Positions 15,357 to 22,867 are shown, counted from the first letter of the stretch. The stretch is 48,914 nucleotides of DNA from DATLXH01 sp035576005 (GCA_035576005.1 DATLXH010000148.1:1-48914); one strand, 5' to 3'. The notes: generated by a model not told the origin, from the sequence alone. A program made the numbers and translations.

Positions 15357-15863
15357 CAGACGCATGTAATCCCTGAGCGCCTCGACGGCGACATCGATTC
15401 CGATCTTGTTGCGGAACTTGAAGCAATCGGCCACCGTCTTCGCCGCGCTGTAAACACGGATGCGGACGCCTTCGACCTTGTGATCCTCGATTCCGGCTTC
15501 GAAGCTTGCTTTCGAGAAATAGACGAGGCGAAGTTTGAGACCGTCCCTCTTCGGCCGCCATGCTTTCGTCTCAAGGGCCATCCAGACTTCGAACGGATTC
15601 TGCGTGGTCAGGTCGTGAAAGCGGAGCGCCGTCAGAAGGCAAACGACGCCGGACGGTACGAGCCGGCTCGCTTCCGCGAGACTGTGGTGCTCGGTCAGTG
15701 GAGCGTCGGGGAGCCGGTAGAGGCCGTGTCCGACGCGCTCGATCTCGCCGCGTGCAAGCAGGCGTCCGACCTGGCTGCGCGAGATGCCGCGGCGCTCGAG
15801 CTCGGTGGAGGTGGCCAGCCCCTGTTTCGCAAGAATCCGGAGTGCGCGGCGTGCCGTGCTCAT
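15267..15863 (-). CDS. abiEi: AbiEi family antitoxin
   Basis: The 198-residue product has an N-terminal winged helix (ALRILAKQGLATSTELERRG, SRSQVGRLLARGEIERVGHG, LYRLPD) and the AbiEi-type C-terminal domain (SGVVCLLTALRFHDL, YSAAKTVADCFKFRNKIG, EALRDYMRLH). AbiEi neutralises AbiEii and represses the operon by binding inverted repeats. The start at 15863 abuts a 17-bp perfect inverted repeat. The stop overlaps abiEii by four bases. The open frame extends further upstream through the operator, but the ATG at 15863 matches the family start. Confidence 0.92.
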   Translation of the reverse strand: MSTARRALRILAKQGLATSTELERRGISRSQVGRLLARGEIERVGHGLYRLPDAPLTEHHSLAEASRLVPSGVVCLLTALRFHDLTTQNPFEVWMALETKAWRPKRDGLKLRLVYFSKASFEAGIEDHKVEGVRIRVYSAAKTVADCFKFRNKIGIDVAVEALRDYMRLHRGGANALARFARICRVSRVMQPYLDSIA

Positions 15864-15909
15864 GTTACATATCCTCGGTATGTAAGAATAACTACCGAGG
15901 ATATGTAAC
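15864..15909. promoter_or_regulatory. abiE operator: 17-bp perfect inverted repeat
   Basis: GTTACATATCCTCGGTA (15864-15880) and TACCGAGGATATGTAAC (15893-15909) are exact reverse complements separated by 12 bases, ending exactly at the abiEi start codon. AbiEi antitoxins are known to repress through paired inverted repeats in this position. The 12-base spacer equals that of the fic inverted repeat. Confidence 0.8.
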
Positions 15910-15980
15910 ACAAAGTCACGGCAAAAGCAATCGACGCCGTACCCAGTCGGATTCGACGGAGGGACGGCTAGTCTTATCCC

Positions 15981-16007
15981 TCTCCCTTCTCCCCACGGGA
16001 GAAGGGA
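15981..16007. repeat. REP-like hairpin (CTTCTCCCCACGGGAGAAG family)
   Basis: A short palindrome in which CCCTTCTCCC pairs with GGGAGAAGGG. Related copies occur at 17851-17877, 20613-20639, 21509-21532 and, more divergent, 22121-22143 and 24319-24370. It has no coding capacity and may act as an extragenic palindrome between operons. Confidence 0.7.
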
Positions 16008-16054
16008 GTGGGGGGCCTCGCGAAATCCTTGCCACGGAGGCTGTCGCCACGACG

Positions 16055-16272
16055 TTACATATCGACGAGAATCTTCAACACACCGCTCCTCTGTGCATGC
16101 TCGAACGCCGTGAGAGCGGGGTCCAGCGGATGGGTTCCATCGATGAGCGGTTTGGGATCGATCGCTCCTGATACCAGCATTTGAAGGGCCGGCTGGAATG
16201 ATCCGCACCGCGAGCCGACAAGGGTGACCTCGTCGACCACGGGCGCCGATACGTTGAAACTCCACTCGCTCC
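16055..16272 (-). pseudogene. C-terminal fragment of a zinc-dependent alcohol dehydrogenase
   Basis: The minus strand encodes SFNVSAPVVDEVTLVGSRCG, FQPALQMLVSGAIDPKPLID and ALTAFEHAQRSGVLKILVDM. These are the last 70 or so residues of a medium-chain dehydrogenase, but there is no catalytic or Rossmann part. The frame upstream runs into the end of the DUF937 gene, so the 5' three quarters are gone. It marks another rearrangement point next to the AbiE module. Confidence 0.7.
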
Positions 16273-16274
16273 CC

Positions 16275-16892
16275 CTAAGACACGCCACCGGTGCCGAACA
16301 GACCGCCAACCAGTGAGGCGCCGATCCGGGCGACGTCGTCGGCGATCTGGCCGTCGTGATTGCTGTCGAAGATCCGACTGAGCTCGCCGACCGCCGGTGA
16401 GTCTCTGGTCATGGAGAGACCGGCCTGCCCGAGCACCTCAGGCAGCTGTTGCGCGCCGACGTTCTGATCGCGTTTCATGCGACCCAGAACGCCCATCACC
16501 AGAGGCGCGATCATCATCAGAAGCTGGCCCACCTGCTGCGTGTTCATGCCGCTGGCGCGCGCCACTCCCTGCTCGACGGGGGCGCGGCGGGATCCAAGAA
16601 TGTGCCCGAGGATCGCAGCGCCCATCCCTCCGCCTGCAGTAGGGGAGAGTGCGCCCAGGTTGTCCAGAATGCCGCCGTCGTGCGCAGTGAGCGCCGTATC
16701 GAGAGAGGCCGCGCCTTCGGCGCTGGCGGCGTTCTTCGACAGTCCGCCGAGAAGAATGGGAATCATCATCGAGATTGCACTCGAGGTGGCCGCGGTGTCC
16801 GTACCGAGTTGCTTGCTCACATTCTGAATCATGTTCGGCCCGAGATGCGCTGACAGCTCGTCGAGAATGGAAGGAAAATCGTTGATTGCCAT
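16275..16892 (-). CDS. DUF937 family protein with an EF-hand-like loop
   Basis: The 205-residue product starts MAINDFPSILDELSAHLGPN and has the glycine/alanine-rich DUF937 core (SSAISMMIPILLGGLSKNA, GMGAAILGHILGSR, QVGQLLMMIAPLVMGVLGRM). Near the C-terminus FDSNHDGQIADD resembles a DxNxDG calcium-binding loop. DUF937 proteins are uncharacterised and resemble YidB. Gly/Ala-rich hydrophobic repeats suggest oligomerisation. The gene lies between alcohol-dehydrogenase debris and AbiE debris, so it may have moved with them. Confidence 0.78.
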   Translation of the reverse strand: MAINDFPSILDELSAHLGPNMIQNVSKQLGTDTAATSSAISMMIPILLGGLSKNAASAEGAASLDTALTAHDGGILDNLGALSPTAGGGMGAAILGHILGSRRAPVEQGVARASGMNTQQVGQLLMMIAPLVMGVLGRMKRDQNVGAQQLPEVLGQAGLSMTRDSPAVGELSRIFDSNHDGQIADDVARIGASLVGGLFGTGGVS

Positions 16893-16938
16893 AAGTGACC
16901 CTGATGCAAGCAGGCGACCAACTGACGGCCGTGCGAAC

Positions 16939-17071
16939 CGGTTCATCACTGAGGCCGCAACGTTCGCGGGTTCTTTTTTTGTCATGCGATCGAGTCCAGG
17001 TACGGTTGCATGACACGGCTGACGCGACAGATACGGGCGAAGCGCGCAAGCGCGTTCGCACCGCCGCGATG
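16939..17071 (-). pseudogene. Remnant of a second AbiE module (abiEi 3' end plus abiEii 5' end)
   Basis: The minus strand reads RGGANALARFARICRVSRVM, QPYLDSIA, stop, with the overlapping ATG of MTKKEPANVAASVMNR, exactly as in the intact module at 15224-15356. It then breaks off on both sides. All seven nucleotide differences from the intact copy are synonymous, so this copy evolved under protein-level selection before it was cut down. It is a relic of a related module rather than a fresh partial duplication. Confidence 0.82.
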
Positions 17072-17072
17072 G

Positions 17073-17150
17073 CCGTAGCCGATGCGGTCGTGTCGAAGGG
17101 TGTGGCACAAGTCCCGGAGGCGATGTACGGCGTCGGTTATGTGCGAATCT
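17073..17150 (-). pseudogene. Probable N-terminal fragment of a type I restriction HsdM
   Basis: In one minus-strand frame the sequence DSHITDAVHRLRDLCHTLRH followed by DRIGYG resembles the start of HsdM methylases (leader helix then LRDDGIxYxxY). It then runs directly in frame into the AbiEi remnant. Only about 25 residues survive and no methylase motif remains. The identification rests on a short match from memory and is tentative. Confidence 0.4.
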
Positions 17151-17364
17151 CGAACAGCTTTCTCGAAAGTTGGGATTGGCGGATGATCGATTGAAGCGTT
17201 CCGATACGAAGTTCCCGGTGATCGGGTACAGGTACTGTAATCGTGGAGTCGCTGGTTTCCTTCTGCATGACGATGTGACTGCCCCTGCGGCGAGCCTCCA
17301 CGAATCCCTGACTGGAGAGAATTGCGCAAACTTCGGCTCCGGAAAGGACGCGGAGTCTAGCCAG
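17137..17364 (-). CDS. hicA: HicA toxin, probable CTG start
   Basis: The 75-residue frame reads LARLRVLSGAEVCAILSSQG, then FVEARRRGSHIVMQKE and HRELRIGTLQSIIRQSQL. This is the double-stranded-RNA-binding fold of HicA with the catalytic His in GSHIVMQ (residue 30). HicA cleaves mRNA and HicB blocks it. No ATG, GTG or TTG starts the conserved N-terminus; a CTG at 17364 sits six bases after a strong GGAGG (17375-17371) inside the hicB 3' end, so CTG initiation is likely. The gene overlaps the hicB stop. Confidence 0.82.
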   Translation of the reverse strand: MARLRVLSGAEVCAILSSQGFVEARRRGSHIVMQKETSDSTITVPVPDHRELRIGTLQSIIRQSQLSRKLFEIRT

Positions 17365-17584
17365 CCGTGACCTCCATCGCCGTTATGTACATCTCACCGG
17401 TCATCCGCCCAGAGACTTCCGATGGGGCCGCGGTCTCGAGGAAGAGCTCAACGGCTTCGCGAAGGTTGGCCGAGGCTTGTTCAACCGTCTCGCCCTGGCT
17501 GGCGACGTCGAGCTCGGGGCAGAGGGATACATAGCCATCGCCCTCGCGGTAGATCATCGCTGTGAATCTTCGAACGTCGTTCAT
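17357..17584 (-). CDS. hicB: HicB antitoxin
   Basis: The 75-residue product starts MNDVRRFTAMIYREGDGYVS and continues LCPELDVASQGETVEQASAN, LREAVELFLE, the RNase H-like HicB fold that covers the HicA active site. It ends GEMYITAMEVTAG. The ATG at 17584 has AGGAG six bases upstream; a longer in-frame start at 17605 is less likely. No C-terminal DNA-binding tail is visible, so autoregulation may need another factor. The order hicB then hicA is the less common one. Confidence 0.88.
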   Translation of the reverse strand: MNDVRRFTAMIYREGDGYVSLCPELDVASQGETVEQASANLREAVELFLETAAPSEVSGRMTGEMYITAMEVTAG

Positions 17585-17840
17585 ACGCTGCTCCTGTTCA
17601 ACCATTCAGCGTCTCACCGTGCAGTGCGACACTCATCTCCACGAGGAAAGGGTCTAGTCTGGCTGGCAACGCGCGACCTGCCTGCGCCAGCCGTCCAATC
17701 TGTATAACACGGGGATGGTAACGAAATCGTTGCAGTCTCGATCGACAGATTCTCAAGGAGATGCGCGCGAGTGCGGTCGAGCGAGAGCTTCTGTGACTTT
17801 GGAATGTGAGGGGAGGTGGGCTGGCGGCAAAGCGAGCTGT

Positions 17841-17883
17841 TCCCTATCGCTCTCCATTCTCCCCACGGGAGAAGGGAGGGGGG
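17841..17883. repeat. REP-like hairpin (CTTCTCCCCACGGGAGAAG family)
   Basis: Contains ATTCTCCCCACGGGAGAAGG, matching the palindromes at 15981 and 20613. It lies between hicB and the kinase gene. The rest of 17606-17912 shows no supported gene. Confidence 0.65.
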
Positions 17884-17912
17884 ACATTCCGGGGTCGGTA
17901 CACCCTCTCCTA

Positions 17913-17918
17913 TATAAT
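17913..17918 (+). promoter_or_regulatory. -10 box of the kinase gene
   Basis: A perfect TATAAT lies 22 bases before the TTG start at 17940. No good -35 hexamer is at the expected distance, so the promoter may be activator-dependent. The short leader (about 15 bases) has no clear ribosome-binding site. Confidence 0.45.
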
Positions 17919-17939
17919 CCCGCCTGATCCCTCTATTCA

Positions 17940-20582
17940 TTGACGATTCAGATTGACAGTGGCACGCGCCTCGGCCCTTACGAGATCGTCTCGCGCATCG
18001 GCGCGGGCGGTATGGGAGAGGTGTTTCGTGGACGCGACACGCGCCTCGACCGACCCGTGGCCATCAAGGTTCTTCCGGCCTCCCTGGCCGGGAACGAGCA
18101 GTTTCGGGCACGCTTCGAGCGCGAAGCCCAAACGATCTCGCAACTCAACCACCCAAACATCTGCACGCTCTACGACATCGGTCACGAGAACGATACGAGT
18201 TACCTCGTGATGGAACTGCTGGACGGGGAGTCGCTGGCCGATCGCCTCGCCAAAGGGCCGTTGTCGCTCGTGGAAGTGCTGCGCTACGGAACGCAGATCG
18301 GAGCCGCACTCGACCGCGCCCATCGTGCCGGGATCGTGCACCGCGACCTCAAGCCCGGCAATGTTGTGATCACCAGAACCGGCGCGAAGCTTCTCGACTT
18401 CGGGCTCGCCAAGTCCTCGGCCGGCGCCATCGCCGCGAGCGCCGTCAGCGCCGAAGAGGCCACCCAGCACAAACCGCTTACGCAGGAGGGAACGATTCTC
18501 GGCACGTTCCAGTACATGGCGCCCGAGCAGCTGGAAGGGGCGGAAGCGGATGTTCGTACGGACATTTTCAGTTTCGGCGCTCTGCTTTATGAGATGGCCA
18601 CGGGACATCGAGCCTTCGAAGGGAAGACCCGGACGAGCCTCATCGCCGCAATCGTGACGTCACAACCAGCCCCCATCTCGTCGGTCGCGCCGATGACTCC
18701 TCCCGCTCTCGATCACGTAGTGCGCAAGTGTCTGGAGAAGGACCCCGACGATCGCTGGCAGAGCGCGCATGACATCTCCGCGGAGTTGTCGTGGATCAGT
18801 GAGGCCGGATCGCAGGCCGGTGTAGCCGCGCCGATCACAATGCGAAAGCGCGAGCGCGAGCGGTTGGCCTGGCTGCTGGCAGGAATCCTGGCGGTCGCGC
18901 TCACTGGCGTGAGCGCGCTGCTGTTTTCGAGACAACAAAAAGCCTCGAGGCCGTTCGTTGCCGACATCGCCTCTCCCCGCGGAATGCGATTCAACGCCGT
19001 GGGGGACGAAGCCGGCCCGCTGGTTGTTGCTCCGGACGGGACGCAAGCTGTGTACTCGGTTGCCGACGCGACCGGAAACCGCTTGATGCACCGCTCGCTG
19101 CTCACCGGCGAGACCAGGCTGATGCCGGGCACCGAGGGAGGACAATTCCCCTTCTGGTCGCCGGACAGCCGGAAGATCGGATTCTCCACCAGCGCTCAGC
19201 TCAAACGTGTCGATGTCTCGGGCGGCGCGCCTGTTCCGGTCTGCGCCGTCAGCGCAGCGCGGGGCGGATCGTGGGGTGCCGACGACACGATCGTCTTCAC
19301 GCCGAACACTCAGGATGCGATTTACAGGGTGTCCGCCTCGGGCGGGAAACCGGCAGCGGTTACGAAGCTCGACACGACGCGGCACACCAGTCATCGGTGG
19401 CCGTCGTTTCTCCCTGACGGCAAACGGTTCCTGTATCTGGCCAGCAACCACCAGGATCCAGCCGGCAGCATCAACGCTGTTTATCTGGGGTCGGTCGAAG
19501 GCAGCGCGTCACGACTGATCCTCCGCAGTATCTCCAACGCCGTGTATGCGGATGGATATCTCCTTTTCGATCGAGACCTAACCCTCTATGCACAGAAGTT
19601 GAAAAGCGACCTGTCGCTCGACGGCGATCCGGTGGCGATTGCACGGGATGCTCTCTACGACGGTGGCGTGTGGCGCGGCGGGTTCTCGGTCGCAAGCGAC
19701 GGCCTGCTCACCTATCACTCCGGCCTGGCATCCTCGCTCTCGAGACTGGCCTGGATTGATCGCCGCGGATCGGTCACTTCGACCGTCGGCGAGAAGGATT
19801 CGTACTGGGAGGTCGAGTTCTCGCCGAACCAGCAGAAAGCGATCCTCCCGATCGGCGACCCTCAGCGCGATCTCTGGATCCAGGATCTGCAGCGCAACAC
19901 GCGGACAAAGATCACGCTCAACGGATGGGTCAATGTCGCCGTGTGGTCGCGTGACGGGACGTCCATCTATGTCGACGTGCTTCGCAACGGGGTCCATTCA
20001 TTGATCTCGAAGAGAATCGGCGGCGCCGAGCGAGTCCTCGACCGGCGCAAGACTGCTTACTCACCGCGCTCCCTTTCGCCCGATGGTAAGACATTGCTGG
20101 GTGATGGCCCCGGTGTAATCGAGCGCATCTCGCTCGATCCGCCGGGAAAACCGGTAGCGATGACTCCGGTCGGAACGACCGCCCTGAGCCCGGTCTTCTC
20201 GCCTAACGGGAAGTGGTTTGCTTACAGTTCCGATGAGAACGGACGTGCCGAGATCTTCGTCGTTTCCCTCACCCAACTGGAGTTGAAATGGCAGGTCTCG
20301 GTAAATGGGGGAACCATCCCACGCTGGCGTGCGGACGGGAAAGAGCTGTTCTTCATCGACCTGTCCAGTCGCATGACCGTGACCGCGGTAACCGAGAACG
20401 GGAACGGGAACGAGCTCGAATTTGGATCGCCAGAGACCCTCTTCCCCATGACTCTGCGACCCGGGGCGCGTGGCTACGACGTCACCACGGACGGCCAGAA
20501 ATTTCTAATCAATACGCTGGCCGACCAGGAATCGCCCACAGTCGTGATCGTCAAGGACTGGAAGACGCGGTTGCCGCGGTAA
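17940..20582 (+). CDS. Transmembrane Ser/Thr protein kinase with TolB/WD40-like propeller
   Basis: The 880-residue product starts at TTG 17940. The kinase domain has the G-loop GAGGMG (21-26), the ATP-binding Lys43 in AIKVL, HRDLKPGN (133-140), DFGLA (152-156) and an APEQLEG activation segment. One membrane span (about 309-328, WLLAGILAVALTGVSALLF) follows. Outside the membrane is a beta-propeller of TolB/PD40-type repeats (WSPDSRKIGF, FLPDGKRFLYLAS, FSPNGKWFAYSSDENGRAEI). Kinases of this design are abundant in Acidobacteriota and are thought to sense extracytoplasmic ligands. No substrate is adjacent. All catalytic residues look intact. Confidence 0.95.
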   Translation: MTIQIDSGTRLGPYEIVSRIGAGGMGEVFRGRDTRLDRPVAIKVLPASLAGNEQFRARFEREAQTISQLNHPNICTLYDIGHENDTSYLVMELLDGESLADRLAKGPLSLVEVLRYGTQIGAALDRAHRAGIVHRDLKPGNVVITRTGAKLLDFGLAKSSAGAIAASAVSAEEATQHKPLTQEGTILGTFQYMAPEQLEGAEADVRTDIFSFGALLYEMATGHRAFEGKTRTSLIAAIVTSQPAPISSVAPMTPPALDHVVRKCLEKDPDDRWQSAHDISAELSWISEAGSQAGVAAPITMRKRERERLAWLLAGILAVALTGVSALLFSRQQKASRPFVADIASPRGMRFNAVGDEAGPLVVAPDGTQAVYSVADATGNRLMHRSLLTGETRLMPGTEGGQFPFWSPDSRKIGFSTSAQLKRVDVSGGAPVPVCAVSAARGGSWGADDTIVFTPNTQDAIYRVSASGGKPAAVTKLDTTRHTSHRWPSFLPDGKRFLYLASNHQDPAGSINAVYLGSVEGSASRLILRSISNAVYADGYLLFDRDLTLYAQKLKSDLSLDGDPVAIARDALYDGGVWRGGFSVASDGLLTYHSGLASSLSRLAWIDRRGSVTSTVGEKDSYWEVEFSPNQQKAILPIGDPQRDLWIQDLQRNTRTKITLNGWVNVAVWSRDGTSIYVDVLRNGVHSLISKRIGGAERVLDRRKTAYSPRSLSPDGKTLLGDGPGVIERISLDPPGKPVAMTPVGTTALSPVFSPNGKWFAYSSDENGRAEIFVVSLTQLELKWQVSVNGGTIPRWRADGKELFFIDLSSRMTVTAVTENGNGNELEFGSPETLFPMTLRPGARGYDVTTDGQKFLINTLADQESPTVVIVKDWKTRLPR

Positions 20583-20602
20583 CGTAAGGTAAGACGAGGT
20601 GG

Positions 20603-20670
20603 GCCCTATCGATCTCCCCCTTCTCCCCACGGGAGAAGGTGTCGCGTGAGCGACGGATGAGGGTCCCTCG
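20603..20670. repeat. REP-like hairpin with GATGAGGGTCC tail
   Basis: CTTCTCCCCACGGGAGAAGG is followed by a second stem (TCGCG/CGCGA-like) and GGATGAGGGTCC. The same composite occurs inverted at 21481-21540 and, diverged, at 22121-22176. Copies at 20603 and 21481 face each other and flank the toxin-antitoxin-like pair. Confidence 0.7.
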
Positions 20671-20699
20671 AGATGCGACGCGAGGGTGGGTAGTGGAAA

Positions 20700-20734
20700 G
20701 TGGGTATTACCCACATAACCATCACTGTTACACT
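20700..20734 (+). promoter_or_regulatory. Palindromic operator and promoter of the 20741 gene pair
   Basis: GTGGGTA-T-TACCCAC (20700-20714) is a perfect 15-bp palindrome. A possible -35 (TTACCC, 20707-20712) overlaps it and TACACT (20729-20734) is a fair -10 at 16-base spacing. The transcription start would then fall at or next to the ATG at 20741, so translation may be leaderless. Confidence 0.55.
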
Positions 20735-20740
20735 GAACCA

Positions 20741-21037
20741 ATGGCCAGGACGAAAACCTCGAATCCCATCGCTCGTGACGTCCGTCCCGACGTGCGCGGC
20801 CGCGTAGCCCTGGGAAAGGCTTTGAAAGATCTCGAGGACCCCAGGTTCAACGTCTATCTCGACGAATGGGGGCGGATTATCCTCGATCCGCAGGTATCCA
20901 TTCCCGCTTCTGAGGCGTGGTTATACCGCAACGGGAAAGCGCTCGACTCAGTCCGTCGCGGGTTGAATGAGGCGGCGGAAGGGAAGACCAGGAAGGCATC
21001 CTCATTCGCGCGTTACGCCAAAGACGATGAACCGTGA
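20741..21037 (+). CDS. Putative antitoxin, first gene of a two-gene module
   Basis: The 98-residue product (MARTKTSNPIARDVRPDVRG, VALGKALKDLEDPRFNVYLD, EWGRIILDPQVSIPASEAWL, YRNGKALDSVRRGLNEAAEG) has an AbrB-like or ribbon-helix-helix-like centre (RIILDPQVSIPASEAWLYRN) and a helical C-terminus, as in many antitoxins. A palindromic operator lies just upstream. Its end overlaps the next gene by 11 bases. The family is not recognised with certainty, so the antitoxin call rests on layout and size. Confidence 0.65.
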   Translation: MARTKTSNPIARDVRPDVRGRVALGKALKDLEDPRFNVYLDEWGRIILDPQVSIPASEAWLYRNGKALDSVRRGLNEAAEGKTRKASSFARYAKDDEP

Positions 21038-21344
21038 GCTCCGGTTTACGCCGGAGGCTTTTCGCAACTTGAACGATCTCGAGGCCGACCGAGCCAGAAC
21101 AGGAGTGCTGCAGCAGGTCAGGAAGACGCTTGGGTTTCTGGAAACGAACATCCGCCATCCATCGCTGCAGACACATCGTTTTGATTCTCTGCAGGGGCCG
21201 GAGGGGGAAGATGTTTTCGAGGCGTACGTGCAACACAAGACGCCGGGAGCGTACAGAATTTTCTTCTTCTACGGACCCGATCGCATTGTGGGCAGCAAAC
21301 GTGTCCCGGTACTGACGATCGTTGCCATCACACCGCATCCGTAG
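21027..21344 (+). CDS. Putative RelE/ParE-like toxin
   Basis: The 105-residue product begins MNRELRFTPEAFRNLNDLEA and continues with helices and strands in the RelE order: VLQQVRKTLGFLETNIRHPS, LQTHRFDSLQGPEGEDVFEA, YVQHKTPGAYRIFFFYGPDR, VPVLTIVAITPHP. The PGAYRIFF strand and a late basic pair are typical of the RelE/ParE fold. It overlaps the preceding gene by 11 bases, as toxins and antitoxins often do. mRNA interferase versus gyrase-targeting activity cannot be told apart. Confidence 0.68.
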   Translation: MNRELRFTPEAFRNLNDLEADRARTGVLQQVRKTLGFLETNIRHPSLQTHRFDSLQGPEGEDVFEAYVQHKTPGAYRIFFFYGPDRIVGSKRVPVLTIVAITPHP

Positions 21345-21480
21345 CGCGCGCGTGCACTTCATATGTTACGTCGGTAAGCGGGTGGACACGCCGTACAAAA
21401 TCGTCGGCAAGACAGAGCGACTAATGCAAACCACAGCCGTGTAACAGTGCGGTCAGCTACAGTTTCTCAGCGAATCCACA

Positions 21481-21540
21481 GGGACCCTCATCCGGCGCTC
21501 GACGCGCCACCTTCTCCCGTGGGGAGAAGGGAGCGGGGAC
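21481..21540. repeat. REP-like hairpin, inverted copy
   Basis: GGGACCCTCATCC is followed by GGCGC/GCGCC and CCTTCTCCCGTGGGGAGAAGG, the reverse arrangement of 20603-20670. The stretch 21345-21480 before it contains no supported gene. Confidence 0.65.
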
Positions 21541-21550
21541 AATCCCGATG

Positions 21551-22027
21551 TCAGCCCCGCCTCGCTGCCTCGATTGTGGCGACGTCGATCTTCTTCATCG
21601 GCATCATCGCCTCGAAGGCCCGCTTTGCCTCACCGCCGCCAGCCGCAAGCGCATCGGTCAGCACGCGCGGGGTGATCTGCCACGACAGCCCCCAGCGATC
21701 TTTGCACCAACCGCACTGGCTCTCTTCGCCTCCATTGCCGACGATCGCATTCCAGTAGCGGTCCGTCTCTTCCTGATCTTCCGTGGCGATCTGGAACGAA
21801 AAGGCCTCGCTGTGCGAGAACTCCGGACCGCCGTTCAGACCGAGACAAGGAATGCCCAGAACGGTGAACTCCACCGTCAGTACATCGCCCTCGTTGCCGC
21901 TCGGGTAGTCAGCGGGCGCCTTGTGAACAGCAGTCACTTTGCTATCGGGAAAGGTGGCCGCGTAGAAGCGCGCGGCTTCCTCTGCGTCCTTGTTGAACCA
22001 GAGGCAGATCATATTCTTTGGCGTCAT
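21551..22027 (-). CDS. VOC superfamily protein (PhnB/3-demethylubiquinone methyltransferase-like fold)
   Basis: The 158-residue product starts MTPKNMICLWFNKDAEEAAR and shows FYAATFPDSKVTAVHKAP, VEFTVLGIPCLGLNGGPEFS, ETDRYWNAIVGNGGEESQCG, WCKDRWGLSWQITPRVL. This is the PhnB-type vicinal oxygen chelate fold, a single-domain protein of normal length. Members are often annotated as 3-demethylubiquinone-9 3-methyltransferase domain proteins, but no methyltransferase motif exists. The actual substrate is unknown. It stands alone. Confidence 0.85.
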   Translation of the reverse strand: MTPKNMICLWFNKDAEEAARFYAATFPDSKVTAVHKAPADYPSGNEGDVLTVEFTVLGIPCLGLNGGPEFSHSEAFSFQIATEDQEETDRYWNAIVGNGGEESQCGWCKDRWGLSWQITPRVLTDALAAGGGEAKRAFEAMMPMKKIDVATIEAARRG

Positions 22028-22120
22028 GTTCGTGTGCTCCTTCTGTTTGACAGGGCGAATCCGCGGCGGCTACGCCGAGACGTTGCAAGTTCTGGACACC
22101 CAGCGGCTGGAGGCGCGCGC

Positions 22121-22176
22121 TCCCCTCTCCCGGCGGGAGAGGGTGCCGCGTCGAGCGGCGGGTGAGGGTCCCCGTT
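22121..22176. repeat. REP-like palindrome (CCTCTCCCGGCGGGAGAGG)
   Basis: A diverged member of the REP-like family, followed by the GGTGAGGGTCC tail. The interval 22177-22460 holds no supported gene; its reverse strand contains MSGEMYM, which resembles the end of a HicB protein and may be a relic, but too little remains to call it. Confidence 0.55.
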
Positions 22177-22460
22177 CCGCGCCGCAATACTCGCGTTGCC
22201 GGGATAGGATCGGGGAGTGGAAGACCGGCGAGGCGGATTCCGAGGTGGAGGCCAGGATGTTCCTCGAGGGTGGGTATACCGCCCGTAAATGCCCTGACAG
22301 GCGGCTGCAGCATGTACATCTCGCCACTCAATCTGTATTAAGGTAGTATCGCGCAAACCGCGAGCCTGCTCGCCGATCGAGTGAAGTGACGTTTTGCAGT
22401 GGCCCAGGCTGTCTCTAACCGTTCCTGACATCCAGGGAACTGTGCGTTAAAGCGAAGAGA

Positions 22461-22805
22461 TTACTGCCATGCTCGTACGCCGACCCGGCCATTTACCTGA
22501 CGGATGAACACTGCCTCCTTCTTCTCGCTGCCGTTGGTGAAGGCGATATTGACCCGAAGAGCAGTGGGGACCCGAACCGGTTCAGTAGTCGGTGAGGAAA
22601 ATCGTGCAGTCGCCCAAATGTCGAATGCGTCCCTGGCCTGACCTGCGATCACTCGACTGAACTTGTTCATCGAGATGGGGATGTCCATGGTTGAGCTGCC
22701 CGCGCTCTGTAACGAGATGCGTCGCACAGTCACCGGAGAGGTGAGAGTGTTGTTGACCAGCACGCGAAATCGTAGATGGACTGAGTCCACATTTCCCATG
22801 AGCAC
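22461..22805 (-). CDS. Hypothetical protein, probably 5'-truncated by element B
   Basis: From the ATG at 22805 the product has 114 residues (VHLRFRVLVNNTLTSPVTVR, RISLQSAGSSTMDIPISMNK, ARFSSPTTEPVRVPTALRVN), strand-rich and like an immunoglobulin- or WHy-type domain. The frame is open further upstream as ITARETSSSDEIGVEIDQPD, clearly protein-like, until it runs into the terminal repeat of element B at 22877. The original start was therefore probably displaced by the element. No family is recognised. Confidence 0.55.
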   Translation of the reverse strand: MLMGNVDSVHLRFRVLVNNTLTSPVTVRRISLQSAGSSTMDIPISMNKFSRVIAGQARDAFDIWATARFSSPTTEPVRVPTALRVNIAFTNGSEKKEAVFIRQVNGRVGVRAWQ

Positions 22806-22867
22806 CGGCTCGTCGGGCTGATCGATCTCGACGCCGATCTCATCGGACGAGCTCGTCTCTCTGGCAG

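Noticed and set aside
15864..16265. N-terminal extension of abiEi
   Set aside because: It reads through the 17-bp operator and a REP-like hairpin; the family starts at the ATG 15863.
20603..21540. Possible CRISPR array because of regularly recurring palindromes
   Set aside because: Repeats are irregularly spaced, inverted relative to each other and separated by genes; there are no cas genes.
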